Source: Ornithodoros turicata (taxonomy: Eukaryota; Arthropoda; Arachnida; Ixodida; Argasidae). Taken from it: DNA of 64,000 bases. The DNA lies in the NCBI RefSeq assembly GCF_037126465.1, contig NC_088204.1, positions 19,474,804 through 19,538,803 of the forward strand, read 5' to 3'. The translations under genes and the position numbers were made by a program. Each line of letters opens with the position of its first letter. Position 1 is the stretch's first letter. Below are positions 44,840-54,764 of the stretch, piece by piece. The notes beneath the pieces were generated by a model. That model was given only the letters and a program-made list of their open reading frames with translations, made no database searches and was not told the DNA's origin.

Positions 44840-45731
44840 TAAGAAAAAAATAGTCCGCGGTGGAGGAAAGTTTTGCCGCGTTCTTTTGAAGAGTTGTTGT
44901 GCGTGTCCGTTCTGTCATTTTTGTGTCTGTAAGCAGCTACGAAGAAAGTTTTTGTGTAGTTAGCACGGTTGAGTGGTGCGGATGATCTCCTAGAAGAGGA
45001 AGTGTGAGATTTGGGTGTTGGGACTTGATGCGGTTGTGTGTGTGTGTGTGTTTCAATAAAAGATCAAGTGAATGGAGGAATTGTTGAAAAAAACTTCATA
45101 AGTACGTAAATTTTTATTTTTAGATCACGTTTCGGGGAATCACTGCCGCGCGTTAGAGAATGGCCAGCGCATCTGAGCTGGAGTTACATCAAAATCTCGT
45201 GAATACATTATTATCCTTTAAGTTTCGCTAGTCTCCGACTAAAAATTCGTTCCCGGTAAGTTCACACATTCTTTATCGGAAATACCAGGAAACGGCGTAC
45301 ATGTATTCGCATATGATAAGTGAGCGACGTATGACGTGTATGATAAGTGAACGACGCTGAGAAGGAATAGGGAAAGCAGAGAGCAAACTCGTTGTTTACC
45401 TAACATTTGAACAACTACTTATACAAGGGATGTCGAAGGGTGTCAGTTTTCCATTATTAAACAGCCTGTTTGTTTTCTACTCGTAATTCATAATTGGGAG
45501 TAGATTTAAGCGTAAGGTATTGTTTGGTATTGTAAGGTATTGCTGACCTTCACATACAAGTTCTCATGTACTTTACGTGCAAGTTGCCTCGTACTTCATA
45601 TACTTGCTGTCTACAGCTGGTATATTTCTTACGCTACAAAGATACAAAAAAAAAACAGCTTTGTGCAATCATGATAGGAGAGGTAACAAACACACATAAA
45701 TGAGATAATGATGTGGTGGGTCTGTTTACTA
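44840..45731. other. No gene seen
   Basis: Contains (GT)n near 45037 and AATAAA near 45056. No frame of note. Confidence 0.45.
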
Positions 45732-45870
45732 CACTTTTAAAACAGAACTTCGCTGCATAACACGCTCCTTGGCAACCATCACACCGAATAGCACCGTTTT
45801 CTCTGCCGACTCGTTCAAAGCGAACGTCGTGCGCCTTTTTGTGACTTCTATGCAGTTACGCTAATTGTTC
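45732..45870. mobile_element. MITE family A left half
   Basis: CACTTTTAAAACAGAACTTC after TA; the match continues to GTTACGCTAATTGT and then stops. Confidence 0.65.
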
Positions 45871-45940
45871 TTCTAAGAGAGCCGGGGTAAGAAGTGACAT
45901 CAACCGATATAAGAAGTGACATTCAGCTCTGATATACCGA

Positions 45941-46186
45941 TCTAAAAAGAGAACTTCACCGCATAACACGCTCACGGCCAAGCAACATTCATAATGATAT
46001 CGCTCTGTCTTCCCATCTGCTGTCTTCCCATTACGTGGGGCGTACGCCATTCTTTCGTAACGCTTTGCGTACGTGTAAAGTGGTAGAGAAAGGGCGTACG
46101 CCTCCCGCGTTTTCGGCAATCAGAAGACAGATCGATATCAATCTGGCCATGAGGGTGTCATGCGGTGAAGTTCTGCTTTTAGCGTG
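45941..46186. mobile_element. MITE family A copy
   Basis: TCTAAAAAGAGAACTTCACC to GAAGTTCTGCTTTTAGCGTG; the core is GGGGCGTACGCC with partner GGGCGTACGCCTCCC. The outer CAC is missing on the left. Confidence 0.7.
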
Positions 46187-46226
46187 CACCACGCAAAGCC
46201 GGTTACTATACGTTCTTTTCTTCGTG

Positions 46227-46448
46227 CACTCTAAAAAGAGAACTGCACCGCATAGCCGCCTCAAGGCCAACCGCTGCGTCGACTGATACAGTTGTCGCAT
46301 TCGATTTGAGATGATAGCGGAACGCACGCCTTTTTGTGACAATTAAAGCTGCACCTAAATTGTCACGAAAAGTACGCTCTTAAAAATGAAATCGGAGCGT
46401 GCTGGAACGAACTGGAGCGTGCCGTGCAGTGAAATTCCGTTTTAAGAG
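46227..46448. mobile_element. MITE family A copy, composite
   Basis: CACTCTAAAAAGAGAACTGC at the left and CCGTTTTAAGAG at the right. A second left end (CTCTTAAAAATGAAATCGG) lies inside at 46376, suggesting one copy landed in another. Confidence 0.6.
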
Positions 46449-46556
46449 ATCTGGCACGGGGAATGTCTCACCGTTTTCTTCTTTTCAGCGAGGCTACACT
46501 CTAAAAAAAGAGAACTTCTAGCTATATGTGGAACTACGTAACCAAACTTGAAATAC

Positions 46557-46801
46557 ATTCTTAAAACAAAGCTTCACCACATGGCACGCTAAAGGCCATC
46601 CATTGTACAAATTGATACCTCTGTCACTCTTGATTTGTGGAAACCGCGGTGCGTACACCTCTTTGTGATAGTTAACATTTCCGCATAAGTGTCACAAAAA
46701 GGCGTATGCCTCTCGTTTTCAACAAATCGGTGGAGAGAACTATGTCACTGGGGATGATGTCTGGCGAGGAGCATGCTATGTGGTGAAGTTCATTTTTAAT
46801 G
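46557..46801. mobile_element. MITE family A copy
   Basis: CATTCTTAAAACAAAGCTTC after TA, to GAAGTTCATTTTTAATG before TA. The right arm has GTGTCACAAAAAGGCGTATG. Confidence 0.75.
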
Positions 46802-46956
46802 TATGACACTCTTTGAAAAACAAGCTATAGACAGCGACAGAACTCGAACCACGTACGCTGGCAAAGGCTTACCGACAACTTATCAAAGACGATTTACCTC
46901 CATTCACTCGCGTTTCCATCAAGCTCCACTATAGCACAACTTCACTTCACCGCATA

Positions 46957-47180
46957 CATTCTAACAACAGACACGCATAGCACGGTGAAAGTCAATCATT
47001 GCACAGAATGATATCTTTATCACTCCCGATTTGTGGAAAGCGCTGGGCGTACACTTTTTTTTGAACTGCATAAGTGTTCCAAAAAGGCGTACGCCTCCCG
47101 TTTTTAACCAATCACAAGGCAGAACGATGTCATTCGGGACGGTTGTTGGCCAAGAGCGTTCTATGTGTGGTGAAGTTCTC
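46957..47180. mobile_element. MITE family A copy, right end lost
   Basis: CATTCTAACAACAGACACGC at the left; the right arm ends at GTGTGGTGAAGTTCTC, where LINE-derived sequence begins. Confidence 0.65.
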
Positions 47181-47189
47181 GGACGTACG

Positions 47190-47420
47190 GAAGAATGGAG
47201 GATAGAGGATGATGTGTGGAGATGCGTAGAGGGTGCATGAGTTCGTCGGGGAGAGCAAAGTATTAGATGGGTCGTTGGACAAGATCTGCCTTCTGCAGAA
47301 AGGGAATAAGGTTTATTGCTTCAGCGGAACGTTCTTCTTCTTCTTTTTTGCTATAGTCGCGACGACGCCCACTTCTGTGTGGCCAACAACGGCGAGCCTA
47401 TCCTGCCATCACCCCCCCCC
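47190..47420. mobile_element. LINE 3'-end pieces in mixed orientation
   Basis: 47220-47335 matches the minus-oriented ORF end seen at 58855-58955, while 47351-47420 is a plus-oriented tail (GTCGCGACGACGCCCACTTC..CCAACAACGGCGAGCC). The flip indicates rearrangement or a twin-priming type of insertion. Confidence 0.55.
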
Positions 47421-48009
47421 CTCTACGGTACTGTCAGCAACGGCAAGCTACTTCGACCCCCCTCCCCCCCCTCTCTCTCTCTTGGACATACAACAACGGG
47501 TAGCCGGTTTCGTCACCACCACCATCTCGTACATATGACTCGGACATATACTTGATCACCGAAATAAAGTCGACCGCTTTTTATGTCATTCTAATGTTTT
47601 TTCAACATCATTCTTTTGCCGCACCGCCGTAGAATGGAATGACCTTCCGAGCAAGATCGTTAGAATAACACAAACTCAAGAATTTTGTAATGCAATCTCT
47701 GTTCTGTTCTCATAATTATTATTTTGTTACCTTTCTATGTGTTTCCCTTGTGTACAGTACCTCTTAACATACTATTAACGTATCTGACATGATCCACTTT
47801 TATTGTAGCTTATGATGTTGCTGTTTCTTCATGCATAAATTTCGTTGTATGTCACATTATCACGGCGTTGCTTTTCTTTTACTATTTTTCTGTACTAAAT
47901 GTGATGTACATCTACTCGTGATGCTTTTTATTATTGTAGCCGACTCCCCCATGTAATGTCCCCGAGGGACCTAAAGACACCAAGGGCAAAGGGAAGGGAC
48001 AAGGGCAAA
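47421..48009. other. No gene seen; C/T-rich then AT-rich
   Basis: C-runs and (CT)n at 47456-47490, then AT-rich sequence without features I can name. Confidence 0.45.
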
Positions 48010-48140
48010 AGGGACCAAAGGGTACAGTTCCCTTAGAAGTCGGCCCAAGACGCACATTCCCCTAGAACGTTAGTCGTGACGTTGCCCACCTCTGTGAAGC
48101 CGACAACGGCGAGCTTTTTCAGAAGCACCACCACCACCAC
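48010..48140 (+). mobile_element. SINE, 5'-truncated
   Basis: CAGTTCCCTTAGAAGTCGGC to GACAACGGCGAGC and a (CAC)n tail, matching the second half of the SINE at 16350-16610. The tRNA-like head is missing. Confidence 0.7.
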
Positions 48141-48149
48141 TGTCACCCA

Positions 48150-48320
48150 CCATCTCTTTTTAGAGTGTATGGGAGTGTCAGGACCAACCGCTCCGAATAA
48201 TAGCGTTCTCTTCGCTGACTTGTTGAAAAGGCGGAAAGTGTACGCCTTTTTCTACCAATTAACGTATGTCCAGATTGTCACAAAAACGCGTAGGCCACCC
48301 ACGTTCAACAAATCAAAGAT
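48150..48320. mobile_element. MITE family A remnant
   Basis: TTTTTAGAGTGTATGGGAGT, then core-like GTGTACGCCTTTTTCTACC and ATTGTCACAAAAACGCGTAG. The arms are diverged. Confidence 0.5.
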
Positions 48321-49250
48321 CACGAACAAAGGAGGACACGGTTTAGGTGTACAAAACGTAGAAAACCACTGAGCATGAAACGTTTCGGTAACTTTAATGG
48401 GCCACAAGCTTTAGTGCAGAATCTCACTTCTTCAAGTCAAAAATCTAAAAAAAAAAGAGGGAGAGAGAGAAGAAGAACAATATAACTCGTGATTATGGTA
48501 TAGGCTAGCCTGTTACGAGTTCTATTTGTAGAGTTTGTAGCCAACGAATATTGATTATTTTGTACTTCATTCCTTTATTTAGCGTTCAAACCTCCCGCGT
48601 TCCCGCACGGGACACCATTTCTGAGGATTTGTACGTCCGCGGACCACTAAGATCTCACCGGTCACACTCATCTGAAACACGGTTGGTTCACAGTGAACTA
48701 CATCACGTCACATTCCACGGCGTCACAGGTACATTTCAGCTGTACGCGAATAGGACTTGCCTCTCCTATAACACTCTTCGCCACAAGGAGAGAGACCGGG
48801 ACCAAAGGGGGAAAGTTTCAGCGGTGGCCGGCCTTACTAGGCTGTTTCTTTTCTTTAAAAAAAAAAGTCATGTTATCCCTGGTCAGCCTTGGACGATGTT
48901 CAACGATTCGTAATTCGATGCCTGGAGCCTTTGACGTTTGTGGAATGCCCACAGCGCGTCTCTTTATATTTTTAGTTTCGCGGTGCCTTTTAGTGTGCAG
49001 AACCTGTTCCCTAGAAGTATTAGTGTAAGTGAGGACGAGTTTGTGTCGATTGACGTACATGCGAAAAAGAGTGTTGAAACGTAATGTACTTATGTGTCAC
49101 GTTGTTCGATACTATCTCCAGCAGATCTTTGTGTTTGATATTTTTTTCAAGTTTCATTTGGATAGGAAGGACGAGTGAGGGAGACGAACGGATGTTCCAA
49201 AGACCCTTCCTTTCTTTTTCTTTCTTTTTTGATGCTCCAGAGATGTGTTG
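48321..49250. other. No gene seen
   Basis: The plus frame at 48551-48913 is open for 120 codons but has no family match and no regulatory context. Confidence 0.4.
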
Positions 49251-49261
49251 CAAAGGAGCTT

Positions 49262-49469
49262 GGTCTTACGAGTGACATGCGCAAGGAATATTCCAGTGGA
49301 AGAGAAAGCAAAAACGGAAGTTCCGCAGTGTTTTATGTTGAGCGTTCGGCCGGTGCCGGAATATCGGGAATACGTACTACGCACGTAACAGACGACACCA
49401 ATCGGCCCAGCATTTTTTTTTTTCTTCCACAGAATATTCCGTCGCGATGTCGGCCGTGTGAATACACGG
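49262..49469. mobile_element. MITE family F, copy 1
   Basis: The left part CGAGTGACATGCGCAAGGAA and the right part AGAATATTCCGTCGCGATGT..CGTGTGAATACACGG are inverted relatives of the ends at 54418-54761. The left terminus is eroded. Confidence 0.55.
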
Positions 49470-49651
49470 TTACTGGTAAATTCCGATGGACGTTGATACG
49501 GTTTTGATGTTGGGCGCAGTTGTCTTGCTGTTAGAACGTAAATGGCGATGTTGTGGCTTGTGACCGAGACCCGACGGGCGAAGACCGATTCCATGTTCCG
49601 ATGATTCCATGTTCCATAGATAATCGTCATCGTGGAGAAAGCTCCCCACCA

Positions 49652-49900
49652 CATTCTTAAAAATGAACTTCACCTCATAGCACGCTCCTAGCCAACCATC
49701 ATCTCTAATGATATGGTTATCTGGCCTGATTTGTTGAAAACGGGAGGCGTACGCCTTTTTTGTGACACTTATGCTGTTCACAATTGTCACAGAAAAGGCG
49801 TACGCCTCCCGTTTTCAACAAATCAGGGCAGATAACGATATCATTCGAGATGATGGTTGGCTAGGAGCCTGCTATGCGGTGAAGTTCATTTTTAAGAGTG
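49652..49900. mobile_element. MITE family A copy, best-preserved hairpin
   Basis: The arms pair almost perfectly over about 110 bp each: CATTCTTAAAAATGAACTTC with GAAGTTCATTTTTAAGAGTG, and CGGGAGGCGTACGCC with GGCGTACGCCTCCCG. The loop is near CTTATGCTGTTCAC. TA follows the right end. It looks recent. Confidence 0.92.
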
Positions 49901-49902
49901 TA

Positions 49903-50729
49903 GGAGCACCATCTAAACCTTGTACAATTTTTTTCCAGAAAGAGATTTAGGCGTAGAATTGAGGTACGTATATGCCCCCTCCATATTTAGCCATACGGAT
50001 ATATGACCGGTCATTTCATCCGTGACATAAATTGTTGTCTACTTCAAAGCTCTACAGAAAAAGAAGCGAGCCGGTGAAAAGTGAATTTCTCTTTTAAATT
50101 CTACAGTGAAAGTTATCTCCGGGCTTTCTCTTTCAAACATTATGGGCTTCCGAGAGCCCCGTTTCATCGGGCGTCCCCTCTGGGGAAGACGTCGAGGGAG
50201 GCTCGGTGCTATCCCTCTCGCCCTCCTGCTCGGAACGGAGCTGATTCCATTTGATTAGCAGCGTAGTATCTCAATGAGATACGCTACCGAAGCCTCCATC
50301 TCTTAGTGGCCTTTTAAAATGTAACACTTGCATCGTGACATCTGGATTTATTCGGTCTTAAGAGTTAACGAGGACATAGATTAACCATTGCTTGGGTCGT
50401 CTGTTGATGTGGTCGTGCTCCTCGGTTCGACTCTGTTGTATGTTACATAAAGCGACGGAAGAGAGCGTTAAAGAACCACCCACAGAACACACATACACTA
50501 TCCTCCTGCTGAGGTACATCGACGTTGCATGATATCCGTCATGCGCTTCGCTGCCATGAGCGTGACGTCACAAAATATGGGTCGCAATGTCACAGCGGCT
50601 AGCCGCTGGCTTCGTCGGTCTGCAAAAGTCGGCCCGGTGGAAAGGATCACTTTCCATTTTTCGTTCGGACACTTTAGGAGACGTACGCCACGTGCAGCAA
50701 AGAGGCCGATGGCCATCACCCCATCGAAA
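49903..50729. other. No gene seen
   Basis: Nothing nameable; a GC-richer stretch at 50150-50240 has no frame of note. Confidence 0.4.
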
Positions 50730-51360
50730 GACGAGTTCGGAAAATCCCAGTGCTCTTTTCGCACGCATTGCATCCTGGGCGCTTGCTGAGCGGGGGAAGG
50801 AAGAATAATCCTTCACATTTCGCTTTCGCTGACCTTGACACGTCGTGGACAATGGACCGGTAGGGAAGAAATCGGAACAGTTTGGAGGTAGGGTTGCCAC
50901 CTTTCGCAGTGAAAAATACCGGCTGAGGGAGAGGAGGTGCAGTAGAGGGAAAGGAAGAAAAGCTCGCGGGAAAGGGAAGTGGGTGAGAGGCGGAAGAGGA
51001 GCTCAAGACAATACCAGGAAACGTGTTCCCGTGTGTAATAATAATAATGAGTAACTAATGAAACAACTGGTGACTGCGCGGAGTTAGGTCTGTGCTCCAG
51101 ATTTATTCAAGCTGCAGTGGAATGTTGAAGGGGAAAGCCCAGAAAAGCCCCTATGAAAGGTACTGAGCCACAAATACCGGCAAAAGGCTGCCGGTATCAC
51201 CTTCCTACCGGCAACCGGCAGAGCGAGCAAATAACCGGCCGTGCCGGTATAATACCGGCCTGGTGGCAACCCTATTTGGAGGCCGTCCGTTTCTTTCTTA
51301 TTAGTAAACTCCCACAGTTCAAGGGGACGCTAAGCACTCTGGGATTTTCTGAACTCATCT
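50730..51360. mobile_element. MITE family B, copy 2, split by a hAT
   Basis: GACGAGTTCGGAAAATCCC at the left and GGGATTTTCTGAACTCATC at the right are inverted repeats. The body matches copy 1 (938-1173) once the insertion at 50889-51274 is removed. Confidence 0.8.
50889..51274. mobile_element. hAT-type MITE, TAGGGTTGCCACC family, nested
   Basis: The ends TAGGGTTGCCACC and GGTGGCAACCCTA are perfect 13-bp inverted repeats. The 8-bp duplication TTTGGAGG is exact (50881-50888 and 51275-51282). Subterminal ATACCGGC motifs recur inside (AATACCGGCTGAG, TACCGGCAAC, ATAATACCGGCC), plausible transposase-binding sites. It is 386 bp and non-coding. Confidence 0.95.
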
Positions 51361-51364
51361 AAGA

Positions 51365-51490
51365 GCATAAGTGTCAGAAAAAAGGCGCGCGCCTCCCGCT
51401 TTCAACAAATCAGGGCACATAACTATATCATTCGAGGTGATGGTTGGGTAGGTGCTGCGTGCTATGCGGTGAAGTTCATTTTTAAGAGTC
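51365..51490. mobile_element. MITE family A, right arm only
   Basis: CATAAGTGTCAGAAAAAAGG to GAAGTTCATTTTTAAGAGT; the left half is absent and the arm abuts MITE-B. Confidence 0.75.
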
Positions 51491-52020
51491 GATGACTTTC
51501 CAGGATGTCCCGGATCCCAGGACTTTCCCGCAGTACACAAACCCTGCTCTTCAGGTTGCGAACAAGAAGCGCTTTCACTAAATCACAATTATTCAAGATT
51601 GGCTCTCTAGACAACGCAAACCGCATACATTGTCAGCAAATTGAAACTATCGAGCACATCCTACTGCATTGCTGTGCATATGCTGCGGTGCGGGAGAAAT
51701 ACCTTGGGTATTGCAGGAACTGTACGGTGGGTGATGTGTTACATCCCAGAGGCTCTTTCACGGAAAGACACTCCAAAATTCGCAGCCTCGTCTGCTTTCT
51801 CCAGGAATCTGGCCTCGCTCAAAGGCTATGAGTACTGCTCGGACTTCTCGCCAACTCTGGCAGTGACTGCCCTAGATCTTAACTTTCGGCCGTCATCATT
51901 CCTTCATCCGCTATCACCATCTCATCTCATCCTGGCTACAGCCGTGACGCAGCCCACATTCGTGAGGCCAATAACGGCAAGCCGGTTTTCGTCACCAGCA
52001 CCACCACCATCACCTCGTTT
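51491..52020 (+). pseudogene. 3' end of an RNase H-type LINE ORF plus tail
   Basis: A frame (about 51505-51831) reads LLFRLRTRSAFTKSQLF, then HCQQIETIEHILLHC (the C-x2-C/H-type zinc motif near the end of I/Jockey-type pol proteins), then FLQESGLAQRL and a stop. The 3' tail carries CGTGACGCAGCCCACATTCG..CAATAACGGCAAGCC (51943-51983) and (CAC)n. The 5' part is absent. Confidence 0.65.
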
Positions 52021-52074
52021 TTAAGAGTGGTTGAGTGGTTTTTAAGAGTGGTGGCAGAGCGTGGAATGTCGTCC

Positions 52075-52190
52075 CGACTTTTTGACTTTCGTTTAGTCCC
52101 ATGCATTTATCCCTGAAGGGACTAATCTTTGTGGCAATGCATTTAGTCCCCAAAGGACTAAAATCCCCCCTTTTTTTTCTTAGAGTGTGT
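52075..52190. mobile_element. MITE family D right-end fragment
   Basis: TTTAGTCCCATGCATTTAT, GGCAATGCATTTAGTCCCC and the terminal TTTTTCTTAGAGTG match the right part of copy 2. Confidence 0.65.
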
Positions 52191-52724
52191 AATCTAGATA
52201 TGTCACAAATGAAAGTACTTAATTAAACTGATAAGTCAAGGTATGAAATCTTGTGACAAGCATAATAGAGCACAATGTGTGAAGGAAGAATCACGAACTA
52301 TTTTTTTGCACAGTATAGACAGAAAATTAATTTCAGTCACGGTGCGTTGTGCAATCAAATTCCCGCGGAGCACATATTTCCGTACAGAGTGTTGCATTCA
52401 GGGGACCATCTGCAGTGGTGGGGAATAAATTGCAGGTGCGGGGGAGTAATTGCACTCGAGGGAGTTGGAAGCAGTAATTATTACCCCATTACACTGGCTT
52501 TTTTTAGGCTGTACGCAACTCTATCACGAATCTAATTATGTACGTGTTCCAGTTTCAGTTGAGAATTTTTGAGAATTTCTTCCGAGTCTGTATTTATGCT
52601 GCGGATGGGATACGAAAAAAAAAAAAAATGTAGAGAGGTTTACTGTAAACAAATAGTAATTTTAGTCCTTTTGTGGAGTAGGTGTCCCTGCCGTGAAGTT
52701 TATGCAAAAATTGAGGAGGAGTTG

Positions 52725-53241
52725 CATTGTAGATATTATGCAGCAAAAAGACAGGGACACACATAGAGGAAGACACAACACGATGACTGCAAACTCACAA
52801 CTGTCGTCGTGTTGTGTGTTCCTCTCAGGGCCGGTGCTAGGGGTGTGCGGGGCCTGTTTCACACCAGCAGTAATGACAAGATAAGGAATGATAAGATTTT
52901 CGCAGTGTGACATTTTAGCAGTACGGGAAATGGCAACGGGAGAGAAGGGTGCGAAATCCTTGGTATAGCTTGCAGGGTTGGCGGATTTTTCTTTAAAGTG
53001 GGACTTTTCCTCATCACATGGCGGAATGGCACATAACACATTCTTCTCTCATTTCTGTTTTAGTCGAAGATCGCGCGCGCGATTAAGTGCATACTTGATA
53101 TTAAAAAAAAATTTAATCCCTGGTTGAGGGCTTCGTGCGCGGGGCCTAAGGCGGTCGCATTACTCCCCCCCCCCCCCCCCCATCGCCGGCCCTGCTTCCT
53201 CTATGTGTGTCCCTGTCTTTTTGCTGCATAATATCTACAAT
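52725..53241. mobile_element. Hairpin MITE split by a hAT element
   Basis: The left arm (52725-52788: GCATTGTAGATATTATGCAG, AAAAAGACAGGGACACACAT, AGAGGAAGACACAACACG) is the inverted repeat of 52805-52825 plus 53203-53241. The intact element would be a hairpin of about 140 bp with arms over 60 bp. A 369-bp hAT sits in its right arm. Confidence 0.82.
52826..53194. mobile_element. hAT-type MITE with CAGGGCCGG ends
   Basis: CAGGGCCGGTG at the left and CGCCGGCCCTG at the right. The flanking octamers GTTCCTCT and CTTCCTCT match at seven of eight bases. The host hairpin regains continuity when the element is removed, which confirms the borders. It contains a long C-run before the right end. Confidence 0.85.
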
Positions 53242-53882
53242 GTCACGTTACCAACTACCAACTACCCCAACTACCAACAGTGCTGAGGAGGGGTTGATTG
53301 CAGAGCTTGGGAGTAAATTCCAAGGGGGGACTGTAATGAGAAGATCGAAATTGCTGTACTTTACACCTGTTTACTCCAGGACAACCTTTATCGACCGGGA
53401 GAACCCCTTCTGTGTTTCACGGTTAGAAACGGCAGAAAGCTACGATGCCGTACACAGGACGATTACGATTTATGCGTTCCCTTTCACAAATTACGCGTGC
53501 CGTTACAACCGTCGTATCAAGATGGAAGAAGTGCCCACGATATGCACAGCGGCCGTGTTTACGCATTCGATAATCTGCGCTAGGAATTTCTCTCACGTAG
53601 TCGTTCGGGGATTTCACTCGAAGATGTGTTTCCCGCCGAGGGGCGCTGTACCCAGCCACGCCGCATCACGTTGTCCTTCCCCTATTTTCGAGAAAGTCTC
53701 TCTCTCGCCTGCGAAAGAGTCCCCACCCGCGTTTCGTAATCGCCATTGTTTCGGGCTTATTTCTTTTACGTAGAGCGCTATCCACAACACTTGGCTAACG
53801 CTGAGAGAGAATGACTTCTTGGTCACTCGTGACGTCACATCAGCAACGTGAGGCCTGCAAACAACAACAACAAATAAATGCT
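53242..53882. other. Long open frame, no recognised gene
   Basis: The plus strand is open for 188 codons (53207-53773), but the frame begins inside the hairpin MITE and resembles no family. It has no splice or promoter support. A TGACGTCA palindrome lies at 53830-53837. Confidence 0.35.
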
Positions 53883-53999
53883 CATGAGAGAACTGATGTT
53901 CTGAGGCTGGAACCACATAGAAGGACATATTAGGACATAGAAGGACAACATATCTGTCCTTCTATGTTGTTCCAGCCTCAGAACATCAGTTCTCTCATG
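53883..53999. repeat. Near-perfect 45-bp palindrome
   Basis: 53883-53927 and 53955-53999 are inverted copies with one mismatch (CATGAGAGAACTGATGTTCT at the outer end), separated by 27 bp that repeat the inner ACATAGAAGGACA. A transcript would fold into one long stem. Confidence 0.9.
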
Positions 54000-54129
54000 T
54001 TCAACAGTTGCTGCTTGCGTCGATCCCGTCGTATGAATGTGTGTATGAGTGAGCAAAAATGTAAGAGTGAAAGGAGGATGAGCGAGAGAGAGTGGCTGCT
54101 TGTCCCCTCAGGTGACGCACCCTTGGATG

Positions 54130-54231
54130 TCGCTGGGGAGGTGTGTTAGCTTAGATCAGTTGGTAGAGCCCTGGACCGGTAATCCAGAAGATGTGGATTC
54201 GAGTCCTACAGATGGCTATCCTTTTCAGTGA
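54130..54231 (+). repeat. tRNA-like sequence within an inverted flank
   Basis: TTAGATCAGTTGGTAGAGCC (A-box), anticodon stem CTGGA/TCCAG with loop CCGGTAA, and GGATTCGAGTCC (B-box). Position 33 is C, as in the copy at 28270. Flanks GGATGTCGCTG and CAGTGACATCC form an outer inverted repeat. Probably a SINE head or pseudogene. Confidence 0.5.
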
Positions 54232-54417
54232 CATCCATCTTTCAACAAATAAATAAATGGTGACTATGACCTGGGGTGATTCACCACTGGAGAGCAGTAC
54301 ACTACCCCATTATGCGCAAAACATTAGATGTGAAGCCTGCAAGACTCTTTGTAGTCAACCGGAAGCGACATACCTCATTTCAGCTTACTGCCATCACGCT
54401 ATTCCTTGCGCGACATA

Positions 54418-54761
54418 CCGTGCATTCACACGAGCGACATTCCCCGGAATATTCCAGCGGAAGATGCGCAAAATGCCATATAGCTTTCTGATGTAGCGTG
54501 AGCGCTCAACGCCGTATCTCATCGTGCTCTTCTAACCACGGGGCTGCGACTCTGCCACAAGATTCCGTTGCAGACGACAGGACCGATAGTGTCGTCTGCA
54601 TTGCGGGCGGTATAAGCCAGTCCCGATTTCCCGTCGCCGTGCGAATGCTCAACATAGGAAGCGGGGGAACTTCCGTTTCGTGAGCAGATTTTTTTTTTTT
54701 TTTTTTTGCCTTTCCTTTCACTAGAATATTCCGCGGTGATGTCGCTCGTGTAAATATACGG
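54418..54761. mobile_element. MITE family F, copy 2
   Basis: The left end CCGTGCATTCACACGAGCGA and the right end TCGCTCGTGTAAATATACGG are inverted repeats, and the similarity continues through CGGAATATTCCAG/CTAGAATATTCCG for about 43 bp. ATA lies at both flanks. The superfamily is uncertain. Confidence 0.75.
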
Positions 54762-54764
54762 ATA

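Noticed and set aside
53207..53773. 188-codon open frame on the plus strand
   Set aside because: It begins inside a hairpin MITE, resembles no family, and has no splice or promoter evidence. Open length alone was not enough.
54150..54220. Functional tRNA-Thr gene
   Set aside because: C at position 33, no proper acceptor pairing, and repeat-like flanks; called tRNA-like instead.
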